NCBI GenBank assembly: GCA_031265345.1
Contig: JAISCU010000477.1
Span: 1 to 9,329, forward strand
Direction of reading: 5' to 3'
Source: Bifidobacteriaceae bacterium
GTDB taxonomy: Bacteria > Actinomycetota > Actinomycetes > Actinomycetales > WQXJ01
Length of the DNA stretch: 9,329 bases
In this document: piece by piece, positions 1-6,433 of the stretch
Layout of the letters: each line of letters opens with the position of its first letter
Position numbering within the stretch: position 1 is the stretch's first letter
Program-made: the position numbers and the translations under genes
The notes under the pieces: generated by a model
Database searches by the model: none
The model's input: the letters and a program-made list of their open reading frames with translations, nothing else
Told to the model about the DNA's origin: nothing

Positions 1-1278
1 GTCGCGGTCGCGCTGTGGCGGACCCGCGTCCCGCCCTCCTGGTTCCGGTTCGTCGCGTTGAGCTTGGTGGCGCTGCTGGGGATCGGCGTGTCCGCGATGG
101 GCGTCAAGGCGATCAGCGATGTGGAATCCTTCGTCAGGAACGCAGGGCCCAAGGAACCGAAGAGCGGGTACGTCGTCATCGCATTGCAGGACCACGAGAC
201 GGCCGAGGAGTCGCTCCGCGGCCAGAACCTGGGCGAGCTGGCGAACGACGCGAACCGGCAGGCCGTCGAGGCGAAACTCGGGGGGAAGTTCGACAGTAGT
301 TTCACGCGGTGCGCCGACCCGACCGAGCTCGCCGCCGGCCTGACCGCGCGAGATTTCGATGCCGCGGTCCTGGACTCGAGCTTCCTGTCAGCTTACGAGG
401 AGGGGGACCCCGGCTTCTTCGACTCGGTCCAGATCATCTACACCTTCGACCTCGATGCCCCCGCGGTCGCCGCCCCGCCGAGCGCCGCCGCCAAAGAGCC
501 CGGGAAGTCGTTCATCGTCTACATCTCCGGGATCGACGTGGCCGGGCCGATCGCGCGCACGTCCCGGTCCGACGTGAACATCCTGATGGCCGTCAACCCC
601 GACGCCGGCAGGGTCCTGCTCGTAAACACCCCCCGCGACTACTACGTCCAGTTGCACGGCACCACCGGCGTGAAGGACAAGCTCACGCACGCCGGGAACT
701 TCGGGGTGCAGAAGTCGATCGACACGCTCCAAGACCTCTACGGCATCGACATCGACTACTACACCAGGGTCAACTTCTCGTCCCTGATCGACATCGTGGA
801 CACCCTCGGCGGGGTCGACGTGGACGTGGACCAGGGGTTCACCTCGCGGCACGGCGGTTTCACCTTCACGCCCGGGATCAACCACATGGACGGCGAGCAG
901 GCCCTCGGCTTCTCCCGCGAGCGGTACTCGTTCACCGGCGGCGACCGCACCCGCGGCCAGAACCAGCAGAAGGTCATCGCCGCGCTGATCGACAAAGCCT
1001 CCCAGCGGTCGAACCTGCTGCGCTACGACAAGCTGCTCGACGCGCTCGACGGGGCGGTCGAGATGAACGTCCCGATGGAGCAGATCAGCTCCGTGGTCCG
1101 CCAACGGCTCGAGGACGGCAAATCGTGGCAGACCGAGTCGGTCAGCGCCGACGGCCAAGGCGCGACGCTCCCCACCTACTCGATGGGCGCGATGAAACTG
1201 TCCGTCATAATCCCCGACCAAGCCACCATCGACAACGCCCGCCAGAAGATCCTCGAAGTCACCGGCGAGACACCCTAG
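1..1278 (+). CDS. LCP (LytR-CpsA-Psr) family wall-polymer ligase, 5' partial
   Basis: The frame is open from the first base, so the start lies upstream. LCP enzymes sit in the membrane and transfer lipid-linked anionic polymers (teichoic acids, capsule or arabinogalactan) to peptidoglycan. The visible peptide begins with a membrane segment (about codons 18-36, FVALSLVALLGIGVSAMG). A domain of about 95 residues follows (YVVIALQDHE to VQIIYTFDL, nt 170-450), resembling the solute-binding-protein-like insert found before the LCP core in some Gram-positive LytR proteins. The LCP core runs from FIVYISGID (nt 511) to about nt 990. It holds the conserved SRSD, NTPRD, YYTRVNF and GVDVDV segments and the Arg-rich GDRTRGQNQQK motif, all associated with binding the polyprenyl-pyrophosphate substrate. 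The C-terminal tail is about 95 residues. Family membership is seen directly; the polymer transferred cannot be told. The insert assignment is by pattern and less certain. It ends in TAG. Confidence 0.93.
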   Translation, partial: VAVALWRTRVPPSWFRFVALSLVALLGIGVSAMGVKAISDVESFVRNAGPKEPKSGYVVIALQDHETAEESLRGQNLGELANDANRQAVEAKLGGKFDSSFTRCADPTELAAGLTARDFDAAVLDSSFLSAYEEGDPGFFDSVQIIYTFDLDAPAVAAPPSAAAKEPGKSFIVYISGIDVAGPIARTSRSDVNILMAVNPDAGRVLLVNTPRDYYVQLHGTTGVKDKLTHAGNFGVQKSIDTLQDLYGIDIDYYTRVNFSSLIDIVDTLGGVDVDVDQGFTSRHGGFTFTPGINHMDGEQALGFSRERYSFTGGDRTRGQNQQKVIAALIDKASQRSNLLRYDKLLDALDGAVEMNVPMEQISSVVRQRLEDGKSWQTESVSADGQGATLPTYSMGAMKLSVIIPDQATIDNARQKILEVTGETP

Positions 1279-1315
1279 CCGACCCCCACGGCGCTGAGCG
1301 ACAGGCAGAAACCCG

Positions 1316-1334
1316 GCCCGGCGGCATCGTGCAA
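1316..1334 (-). repeat. Dispersed intergenic motif, copy A
   Basis: Read on the minus strand this is TTGCACGATGCCGCCGGGC. The same 19 nt occur at 4862-4880, and near-copies lie at 3316-3334 (two mismatches) and 7506-7524. Similarity extends a few bases on each side (GGGTTTCTG here, GGGTCTTCC in the second copy). It lies about 40 bp after the LCP gene, in the opposite orientation to it. Confidence 0.7.
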
Positions 1335-1440
1335 TTCCGCTCCTCCGCGAGACACCCGAGCCGAACGGCATCCGGGTCGGCGTCCCGGCATCGAGCAGAT
1401 CAAGCGCCTGAGGTGGCGGCGCGGGCTTGTTCGGCGCCCT

Positions 1441-1483
1441 TCTTGAGACTCAAGACCGGCAGTCGACTTCGCCACCATGGTGG
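1441..1483. promoter_or_regulatory. Two perfect palindromes upstream of the AbrB/PIN module
   Basis: TCTTGAGACTCAAGA (1441-1455) is a perfect 7-1-7 palindrome and CCACCATGGTGG (1472-1483) is a perfect 12-bp palindrome. They lie 85-127 bp before the antitoxin start. Both have the form of dimeric regulator sites, but neither matches an operator I recognise, and they are not at the predicted promoter. Functional assignment is inference only. Confidence 0.35.
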
Positions 1484-1532
1484 GGCTGACCGTCGAGGCG
1501 GGCCCCCAAGGCCGAACAGCCCGCCGCGAATC

Positions 1533-1561
1533 GTCGACCCTGGCTGCTTGAATAGTAGTCT
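1533..1561 (+). promoter_or_regulatory. Putative promoter of the AbrB-type antitoxin
   Basis: A -35-like TCGACC (1533-1538) and a -10-like TAGTCT (1556-1561, fitting TANNNT) are separated by 17 bp. The ATG follows the -10 by only 6 bp and there is no Shine-Dalgarno sequence, so the transcript is probably leaderless. This is weak by sequence but is consistent with the missing ribosome-binding site. Confidence 0.35.
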
Positions 1562-1567
1562 TTCGGC

Positions 1568-1798
1568 ATGCAAGCAACCATTGACAAGGCAGGTCGGCTG
1601 GTGATCCCGAAGCCTTTGCGCGACCAACTGGGCCTGGCGCCGGGCCGTGTCGAGGTGAGCGTTTCCGGGTCCAGGCTGATGGTCGACGCGCCGGTCGGCC
1701 AGCTGGTGGAACGCGACGGGCACCTGTTCTTGGCCGCAGGCGGACCGAGCCTCACGCCCGAGGACATCCGGGAGTTGCGCCTTGGCGACCAGCGCTGA
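1568..1798 (+). CDS. AbrB/MazE/SpoVT-type antitoxin
   Basis: This 76-residue protein begins with the swapped-hairpin AbrB-like fold: MQATIDKAGRLVIPKPLR, then LGLAPGRVEVSVSGSRLMVD (residues 1-40). IDKAGRLVIPKPLR is the characteristic core, in which the turn K-x-G-R precedes the DNA-binding loop. The C-terminal half (QLVERDGHLFLAAGGPSLTPEDIREL) would be the region that binds and neutralises the toxin. It is followed at once by a PIN-domain reading frame with a 17-bp overlap, the usual VapB-VapC order. Antitoxins of this kind normally repress their own operon. The ATG is the only plausible start and has no Shine-Dalgarno sequence, suggesting leaderless translation. With its toxin apparently truncated it may be a relic, although its own frame is intact. 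Confidence 0.85.
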   Translation: MQATIDKAGRLVIPKPLRDQLGLAPGRVEVSVSGSRLMVDAPVGQLVERDGHLFLAAGGPSLTPEDIRELRLGDQR

Positions 1799-2130
1799 CC
1801 CGGTGCCGCTGGACACGTCCGCAGCTTTCGCGAAGATCGACCCGGGCAGCGCCACGCATGGAGCGGTGAGCGCGGCGGTCGCCGGAAGGAGGCTGGGGCT
1901 GTCCGGCCACGCGGCCTTCGAGTTCTTCTCAGTGGCCACGAGGCTGCCCGCGCCGAAGCGGCAGTCCGCGGCCAGCGCCGAGCGGCTGATGGCGCGCGAG
2001 TTCCCTGAGTCGCGGTACCTCGACCCCGCTGCGTCGGCGCATCTGGTGGGCGAGTTCGCTGCAGCGGGAGTCGACGGAGGCGCCGTCTACGACGGCCTCG
2101 TGGCCGCGGCGGCCCGGGGCCTGGCCGCGG
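1782..2130 (+). pseudogene. VapC-like PIN-domain toxin, C-terminus lost
   Basis: The TTG at 1782 is preceded by GGAG with a 7-nt gap; a GTG at 1803 is an alternative start just after the antitoxin stop. Residues 1-112 read as a PIN ribonuclease: LDTSAAFAKIDPGS carries the first Asp, GLSGHAAFEFFSVATRLP carries the central Glu, and FAAAGVDGGAVYDGLVAAAA carries the third acidic residue (Asp104). The family then continues with a segment like EHGL-x-L-x-TRD-x-RA and ends near 130-135 residues. Here homology stops at about nt 2117 and becomes an Ala/Gly/Arg-rich stretch with no stop until 2351. The TRD segment, with the fourth acidic residue, is missing from this frame. The +1 frame reads RSDQRA near 2128-2145, so a frameshift plus loss of the stop is an alternative to simple truncation. 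It is probably inactive, which is inference. Confidence 0.72.
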
Positions 2131-2892
2131 TCGGACCAGCGCGCTGGGCGGTTGGAGCAGCGCGGGTGGCCATTGGAGCAGGCCCGGCACCGGGCTCCTC
2201 CCGACCGTCCCGGCGAGGTCGAACCGGCGCGCCGCCCAATCGGCCGACGCGGGCGAGACCAGGGCATGGAGCACGCGGACCTGACGCAGCCGTTCGGCCA
2301 GCGACGTGGTGCGCCCGAACACCGGCTCCGCGTGCGAGAGTCTATTCCTGAGGCCCAGCACGTTCAGACCCAGACGGTGGACTGGGCCTCTCGCCGCGAC
2401 GGGCGGATACGCGCGGTCCAGCATGTTGGTCCACAAGATCGGCTCGCGGTGCTGGTCCGTGAGGTTGCACCACATGCCGAGCGACGTGCGGGCGATCACG
2501 TTGTCGACGCTGATAGGGGTGTCGGCCCCGGCGTCGGCCAAGTGGTCCAGGGTGCGGTCGTTCGCGTCGGTCTGCGCGTCGCGTCGGCGCTGGTCGCCGC
2601 TGCGCTTGAGCCACAGCGCCGACCCGGATCGAATCCAGTCGGGGTTCTTTGCGGACAGTTCGCGGTGGTAGGCGTTGCGCAATGCCACTTCCAGGTGCCA
2701 CACCTCGGTCAGGGCCATGGCCGCGACGGCTGCGTTCCAGGCGTACAACGCGACAGCGGTCCTCCCGTCGTGGCCGGCTGCATCGAGGTACCGTTGGAAT
2801 CGCGCCTGGCCGAGCCACCTGAGCGCGTCTTCCTTCGACAGGGCCGCGCCCCAGGCTGACGTTGGGCCGGTCTGGTTGCCGCTGGTTTCCAC
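2131..2892 (-). CDS. Abi-like protein with HEPN RNase motif, 3' end overrun
   Basis: From the GTG at 2892 the protein reads VETSGNQTGPTS, then the conserved Abi_2/AbiD-F-like core: ALRWLGQARFQRYL, GRTAVALYAWNAAVAA, EVWHLEVALRNAYHREL and GLRNRLSHAEPVF. RNRLSH (nt 2332-2349) fits the R-x4-H catalytic motif of HEPN ribonucleases, the fold assigned to these abortive-infection proteins. Such proteins are thought to act as toxins that halt translation during phage infection. Recognisable sequence ends at about SPVPGLLQWPP (nt 2167), where relatives normally stop. Here no stop occurs: the frame stays open to 1450, running antisense through the PIN and AbrB genes as low-complexity Pro/Arg sequence. 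The native stop was therefore probably lost in the same event that truncated the PIN gene. The frame is also open upstream to 2976, but the added residues do not look conserved. Family call is good; activity is uncertain. Confidence 0.75.
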
Positions 2893-2899
2893 TCCGGGT

Positions 2900-2905
2900 A
2901 TCCTA
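2900..2905 (-). promoter_or_regulatory. -10-like box / possible SD of the Abi gene
   Basis: The minus strand reads TAGGAT 7 nt before the GTG at 2892. It fits the TANNNT -10 pattern and would give a leaderless mRNA. The AGGA inside it could instead be a Shine-Dalgarno sequence 8 nt from the start. No good -35 is seen (TTATCC at 16-bp spacing is the best). Either reading supports the 2892 start. Confidence 0.3.
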
Positions 2906-2988
2906 ATCTCTAACGCCTTGCGGATAACACATCCCTCTGTCTGTTTCCTTTCGGGGTTTCGAGTTAGGCACCGCAACGCTAGGGAGTT

Positions 2989-3020
2989 GAGGGGCGGGAG
3001 TCTTCGGGCACCCGCCCCTC
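2989..3020. other. Strong GC hairpin of unknown role
   Basis: GAGGGGCGGG (2989-2998) and CCCGCCCCTC (3011-3020) are perfect 10-bp arms around a 12-nt loop. Neither strand has a T-run after the stem, so a standard intrinsic terminator is not clearly supported, although GC-rich actinobacterial terminators often lack one. No gene obviously ends here: the Abi gene starts 97 bp to the left and points away. It may be left over from a lost neighbour. Confidence 0.45.
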
Positions 3021-3372
3021 GCTGTTCCCCAATTCAAAACGAGCCAGGCTGGCATCCAGCAGCCGCAGGAGACCGGGGCGCCGGTCGCAGCATCCGACGA
3101 CTTCTCGGCGTTCGCTGAGGGCAGCCGCCTGCTCACAGGGCCCCGAGGCTCGCCGGCCGACAAGACGGCTGAGAGGCCAAACCGTTACGAAGCCGTGAGC
3201 TGCGCGACGCGTTGTGCTGGTCGGTCGAGACGAACCTCACGACGGAGCAGACATCAGCCGTCAGGGGCGAGGCGCCGTGGCCGACCCTGTGGGGCCGCGC
3301 GGCGGCCGGAGACTTGGCCAGCGGCATCGTGCAACTCTGCTGCCCTGCGGCCAGACCGTATAACCTGCCGCG
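3021..3372. other. Gene-free stretch before the second TA module
   Basis: I see no convincing gene in these 350 bp. A short plus-strand frame (about 3173-3394, beginning after a stop at 3170; LRDALCWSVETNLTTEQTSAV) has some protein-like character but no start with a ribosome site and no family I recognise. The dispersed motif copy C lies within it. Confidence 0.5.
3316..3334 (-). repeat. Dispersed intergenic motif, copy C
   Basis: The minus strand reads TTGCACGATGCCGCTGGCC, with two mismatches to the copies at 1316 and 4862. Flanking similarity continues (GGCAGCAGAG before, AAGTCTCC after). It lies 39 bp upstream of the PIN-RHH promoter. Confidence 0.6.
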
Positions 3373-3392
3373 TAAGATATCATTGGTGATAT
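3373..3392 (+). promoter_or_regulatory. Promoter -10 and operator-like palindrome over the PIN start codon
   Basis: TAAGAT (3373-3378) is a good -10 box 12 bp before the ATG. ATATCA-TTGG-TGATAT (3377-3392) is a perfect 6-4-6 inverted repeat that overlaps both the -10 and the first two bases of the start codon. This placement is what autoregulation by a ribbon-helix-helix antitoxin-toxin complex would look like. The palindrome is direct observation; the binder is inference. Confidence 0.55.
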
Positions 3393-3831
3393 GAAGCGCG
3401 TGGTCTTGGACACGAACGTCCTGGTCGTTGCCGCGCGGAGCCGACGCGGGGCGTCGTTCCAGACAATGAGGGCGCTGCGGGCACGCCGGTTCACGGCCCT
3501 GGTCTCGGTGCCGCTGGTCCTCGAGTACGAGGCCGTCCTCAAACGCCCCGAGCAGCTCGCGGCCGCAGGCCGCACGGCAGCCATGACCGACGCCTTCCTG
3601 GACGCCCTGTGCGCGATCGCCGAACCGGTCGAGCTGTTCTACCTGTGGCGGCCCCAAGCGCGTGACCCCGACGACGACATGGTCTTGGAGACCGCCATGA
3701 ACGGACGGGCCGACTGGCTGGTCTCGTTGAACACCCGTGACCTGGAGGCCGCCTGCCTGCGCCTCGGCATGCCGCTGGCGACCCCCGGCGACTTCTACCG
3801 CCACCACCTGAACCATCCGAAGGAGGATTGA
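3391..3831 (+). CDS. PIN-family toxin (COG1569-like, PIN_3)
   Basis: This 146-residue protein is complete. It reads VVLDTNVLVVAARSRRGASFQTMRAL (Asp7), LVSVPLVLEYEAVLKRPEQL (Glu45 or Glu47), LWRPQARDPDDDMVLETAMNGRADWLVSLNTRDLEA (Asp95/96 and Asp117) and GMPLATPGDFYRH. The LDTN start, the DPDDDMVLE block and the NTRDL block are the signature of the 'putative toxin-antitoxin system toxin component, PIN family' group, which are metal-dependent ribonucleases. All expected acidic residues are present, in contrast to the truncated PIN gene at 1782. Its ATG sits inside the operator-like palindrome with no Shine-Dalgarno sequence, so it is probably translated from a nearly leaderless mRNA. It overlaps the translation signals of the downstream RHH gene (the stop at 3829-3831 is 2 bp before that ATG). 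The toxin precedes the antitoxin, opposite to classical VapBC. Confidence 0.88.
   Translation: MKRVVLDTNVLVVAARSRRGASFQTMRALRARRFTALVSVPLVLEYEAVLKRPEQLAAAGRTAAMTDAFLDALCAIAEPVELFYLWRPQARDPDDDMVLETAMNGRADWLVSLNTRDLEAACLRLGMPLATPGDFYRHHLNHPKED
3821..3826 (+). promoter_or_regulatory. Strong Shine-Dalgarno of the RHH antitoxin
   Basis: AGGAGG lies 7 nt before the ATG at 3834, inside the last codons of the PIN gene. It fixes that ATG over the in-frame TTG at 3828. It is the strongest ribosome site in the window. The toxin gene upstream has none, so the antitoxin may be made in excess from the shared mRNA. Confidence 0.8.
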
Positions 3832-3833
3832 CC

Positions 3834-4070
3834 ATGGGCAACTACGCGTTACGGCTACCGGAGTCGTTGTTCGAGTTCGTGCGCGGCGTGGCCGCCGAGG
3901 AGGGGGTGTCGATGAACCAGTTCTTCGTCACCGCCATCGCGGAGAAGGCCTCCGCCATCAAGACCGAGGCCTACCTGCGCGAACGGGCCGCCCGCGGCGA
4001 CCTGGGCCGGTTCGACGACTGGCTGCGCGCCAGCCCCGACGTGCCCCCCATACCAGGGGACGAGGCCTGA
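3834..4070 (+). CDS. Ribbon-helix-helix (CopG/HicB-like) antitoxin
   Basis: This 78-residue protein has a short N-terminal strand (NYALRLP, residues 3-9), helix one (ESLFEFVRGVAAEEG) and helix two (SMNQFFVTAIAEKASAI, residues 26-43). SMNQF is the typical N-cap of the second RHH helix. The family forms dimers whose paired strands enter the DNA major groove. The C-terminal tail (RGDLGRFDDWLRASPDVPPIPGDE), acidic and proline-rich, is where such antitoxins usually contact the toxin. The gene directly follows the PIN toxin with its own strong ribosome site, and the palindrome at 3377-3392 is a likely target. RHH antitoxins paired with COG1569 PIN toxins are a known combination. Confidence 0.86.
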   Translation: MGNYALRLPESLFEFVRGVAAEEGVSMNQFFVTAIAEKASAIKTEAYLRERAARGDLGRFDDWLRASPDVPPIPGDEA

Positions 4071-4087
4071 CCTGCCGATCTTGCCGC

Positions 4088-4363
4088 TGACGCGAGACTC
4101 CACGAAGCTGTGCGACCGAGCGCAGGCGCCACCGCAGAATCATGCGACCCGAGGCAGGCGCCACATGGAACGGGAGACCGTGGCCAGGCTCGCGCGGAGA
4201 TCCGGGCGCAGTATCGCGACCGCGATGGCCGACGACCGGTACACCTATCGAAACTCCGACGGGGGTTGGTAGACAAGTCCGGCCTACGCACCCGACGAGA
4301 GGTCGATCACCTGCTCAACCAATTCGCCGGCGTCGCAGTGCAGAACCTGTGACGCGAGACTCC
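4088..4363 (+). repeat. 14-bp direct repeats 262 bp apart
   Basis: TGACGCGAGACTCC occurs at 4088-4101 and again at 4350-4363. The enclosed segment has no terminal inverted repeats and no transposase, so an insertion with target duplication is not supported. A chance match of this length in a 9-kb GC-rich window is not negligible. Confidence 0.4.
4111..4166 (+). repeat. Degenerate 32-bp tandem duplication
   Basis: TGCGACC begins at 4111 and at 4143, and both copies continue into GCAGGCGCCAC after 9-10 bases. They are roughly 32 bp apart with several substitutions and a 1-bp shift. This is an old local duplication in non-coding sequence. Confidence 0.45.
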
Positions 4364-4861
4364 GGAACGTCTTGACTTCGCCTACTTGAACCAAATCCAT
4401 CCGTTCCGTAACCGCAACACCCGTTCCCAGTCCATCTATGTCTCCGTGTTGGCCCGCTGCGCCGGACACCAAATCCACTGGAGCCTGATCCGAAGCGGAC
4501 GCGCTTCGTGACGGCCACCTCGACGCTGCGACAGGCCACGAGGCCCGGCCGGCGCATACTGAGCACAGCTGCCATCCGGACATGGCGCACAGTTGAGCGG
4601 TCGCCGCCGGGCGCGCCTTGCTGACGTACAGTTCGGCACGGGCCGCCCAAGTCTCACCCTCGTGACTCAACGCCGTTCGCGACGGTCGGCGGGTCAGGCG
4701 CACAGCTTCGGCAGCGTCGTCCTCTGGCACCAACGCCGGGGCGAACGGGATGCTCCTGGCGGCCGCCCCGCAGAACCTGACCCCGTCAACCGAGCCAACC
4801 CTCCACCTGGCCGACGGCTGTCACTCGCGGATCGCCTGACGTCGGCGAGAGGGAAGACCCA

Positions 4862-4912
4862 GCCCGGCGGCATCGTGCAAATCCGTCTGCCCAATATGGG
4901 CACGATGCCGCC
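4862..4912 (-). terminator. Dispersed motif copy B forming a 13-bp hairpin after the symporter
   Basis: 4862-4880 carries the same 19 nt as the copy at 1316. In this copy only, the motif has a second arm: GGCGGCATCGTGC (4866-4878) and GCACGATGCCGCC (4900-4912) are perfectly complementary over 13 bp with a 21-nt loop, and the loop holds a small TGCCCA/TGGGCA dyad. It starts 24 bp past the stop codon of the minus-strand symporter, the right place for a terminator, but no T-run follows. It could act as a terminator or as an mRNA 3' stabiliser. Confidence 0.55.
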
Positions 4913-4936
4913 GCACGAGTTGGGTGCGGACGCTTG

Positions 4937-6337
4937 CTACACGCCGGGACGCACCCAGCCGCCGGACTTGGCCCGCTCCGCCATGAGGTCCGGCGTGTCG
5001 AGCCAGTTGGCCCCGCGGTTGCGCAACGCGAAGACGTAGACCATCAGCGAGACGAACACCACCGCCGTGACGTAGACCACGAACGCGGTGATGTGCCCAT
5101 GCAGGTCGGCGGCCTTGTATAGCATCGGCGCGGTGCCGCCCAGGATCGAGTTCGCGAGCGCGTAGCCCAGGCCCACCCCGAGCGCGCGGATGTGCTGCGG
5201 GAAGATCTCCGACTTGACCACCGCGTTGATCGAGGTGTAGCCGGTCAGGATGACGAAGCCCGCGACCAGCATGGCGAAGGCGGCGGCCGGGCTCGTCTGG
5301 CGGGGCAGGTCGATCACCAACGCCCAGGTGTAGACCAGGGCGCCGCAACCGAAGAAGACCAGGAGCGTCTTGCGGCCCCAGCGGTCGGAGAGCCAGCCGC
5401 CCAACGGCTGGAGCAGCATCAGAACCGTCAAGGCGCCCAAGTTGATGAGCGACCCGACGCGCGGGTCGCCGCCCGCGAAGGCCTGTTGGACCTGGGCCGG
5501 GGCATTGACCGAATAGACGTAGAAGCAGGCCGTGCCGCCAGCGGTGATCAGGAACACGAGCACAAGCTCGCGCCACCAGTGGGTCAGCAGCTCCGCGAGC
5601 GAGCCCGAGGTCTTGGCGGCGCTCCCGCGCCCGGACTTGATGGAGTCCAGAGTCTTCGACGAGACGGTCTCGTCCATGGACCGGCGCGCCCAGAACACGC
5701 CCACGGCGGCCACGCCGCCCGCGGCGAACGCCACCCGCCAGCCCCAGGCGCTGATCTGCTCGGGACGCAGCGCGACGAGCATGACCAACAGGACCGCCTG
5801 CGCCAGCACCTGGCCGCCCACCAACGTCACATACTGGAACGAGGAGAGGAACCCGCGCCGCCCCTTGACCGCCGCCTCGGACATGTAGGTCGCCGAGGTG
5901 CCGTACTCGCCGCCCGTGGCGAAGCCTTGGACCAGGCGGGACACCACCAGCAGCATGGTCGCGACGGAACCGATCAGAGCCTGCGTCGGGATCAGCGCGA
6001 TCATCGCCGAGCAAGCGGCCATCAGCGAGACTGAGAACGTCAGCGCCGCCCGCCTGCCGCGCCGGTCGGCGAAGCGTCCGAAGAACCACGACCCCACCGG
6101 TCGCATCAGGAACGTGACCGCGAAGATCGCCCACACGTAGATCTCCGAGTTGGTGTCATCCGGGTCAAGCAATTGGTCCTCGAAATACTTGGCGAAGGCC
6201 GTGTAGACGTAGACGTCGTACCACTCGACCAGGTTCCCGGCGGAACCCCTCAGGGTGTTGGAGATCGAGCGACGAAGGCTGGGGCCTTTCGGTTCGGGGA
6301 CGGAGGAGGGAGGCGCGGCGGCGTCGACGGCTGTCAT
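4937..6337 (-). CDS. kgtP: MHS-family metabolite:H+ symporter, KgtP-like
   Basis: This 466-residue membrane protein belongs to the major facilitator superfamily, metabolite:H+ symporter group. The start region GSAGNLVEWYDVYVYT (TM1) is the MHS hallmark. RPVGSWFFGRFADRRGRR (residues 79-96) is the loop 2-3 signature, and GGWLSDRWGRKT (313-324) is its repeat in the second half. The segment GGEYGTSATYMSEAAVKGRRGF followed by SFQYVTLVGGQ (143-176), and SEIFPQHIRALGVGLGYALAN near the end, resemble E. coli alpha-ketoglutarate permease closely as I remember that sequence. Uptake of alpha-ketoglutarate or a related dicarboxylate is therefore likely; the exact substrate is inferred. The length is usual, with about 30 extra N-terminal cytoplasmic residues. 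The ATG at 6337 has no clear Shine-Dalgarno sequence. A dyad 97 bp upstream may control it, and a hairpin follows the stop. Confidence 0.9.
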   Translation of the reverse strand: MTAVDAAAPPSSVPEPKGPSLRRSISNTLRGSAGNLVEWYDVYVYTAFAKYFEDQLLDPDDTNSEIYVWAIFAVTFLMRPVGSWFFGRFADRRGRRAALTFSVSLMAACSAMIALIPTQALIGSVATMLLVVSRLVQGFATGGEYGTSATYMSEAAVKGRRGFLSSFQYVTLVGGQVLAQAVLLVMLVALRPEQISAWGWRVAFAAGGVAAVGVFWARRSMDETVSSKTLDSIKSGRGSAAKTSGSLAELLTHWWRELVLVFLITAGGTACFYVYSVNAPAQVQQAFAGGDPRVGSLINLGALTVLMLLQPLGGWLSDRWGRKTLLVFFGCGALVYTWALVIDLPRQTSPAAAFAMLVAGFVILTGYTSINAVVKSEIFPQHIRALGVGLGYALANSILGGTAPMLYKAADLHGHITAFVVYVTAVVFVSLMVYVFALRNRGANWLDTPDLMAERAKSGGWVRPGV

Positions 6338-6433
6338 GCGGCGATGCTAGGCGGACTGGCTGCCGGTGTTGCGGCGCGACCGGCGCGTTCCGGGATGCGA
6401 GACGGCCGCGGCCACCGGGCCGATTCATACCAA

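Larger units (their letters stand above)
4071..4861. other. About 800 bp without a convincing gene
   Basis: No recognisable family was found on either strand. Two weak candidates exist. A plus-strand frame around 4190-4352 ends RGLVDKSGLRTRREVDHLLNQFAGVAVQNL. A minus-strand frame at 4284-4733 (149 codons) contains ETWAARAELYVSKARPAA and ends DAGELVEQVIDLSSGA. Both have third-position composition more mixed than the confident genes and lack clear ribosome sites, so they may be decayed gene fragments. The stretch also contains short repeats, listed separately. Confidence 0.45.

Noticed and set aside
388..1371. Long minus-strand frame opposite the LCP gene
   Set aside because: Its peptide is Val/Gly/Asp-rich low complexity and mirrors the codon structure of the LCP gene, which has clear family motifs.
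1450..2130. Extension of the Abi-like protein to a protein of about 480 residues
   Set aside because: The extra 220-odd residues are Pro/Arg/Ala-rich and lie exactly antisense to the PIN and AbrB genes, whose own codons are well formed. This is shadow sequence after a lost stop.
4088..4363. Insertion element bounded by 14-bp target duplications
   Set aside because: The enclosed 248 bp have no terminal inverted repeats and no transposase, and a 14-bp chance repeat is plausible in GC-rich DNA.
4284..4733. Minus-strand 149-codon gene
   Set aside because: Third-position composition is mixed, no ribosome site or recognised domain is present, and the ends look random. It is kept only as a possible relic in the description of the gene-free stretch.
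5192..6034. Plus-strand frame opposite the symporter
   Set aside because: It is a composition-driven shadow of the KgtP-like gene, with no start signal and no family features.
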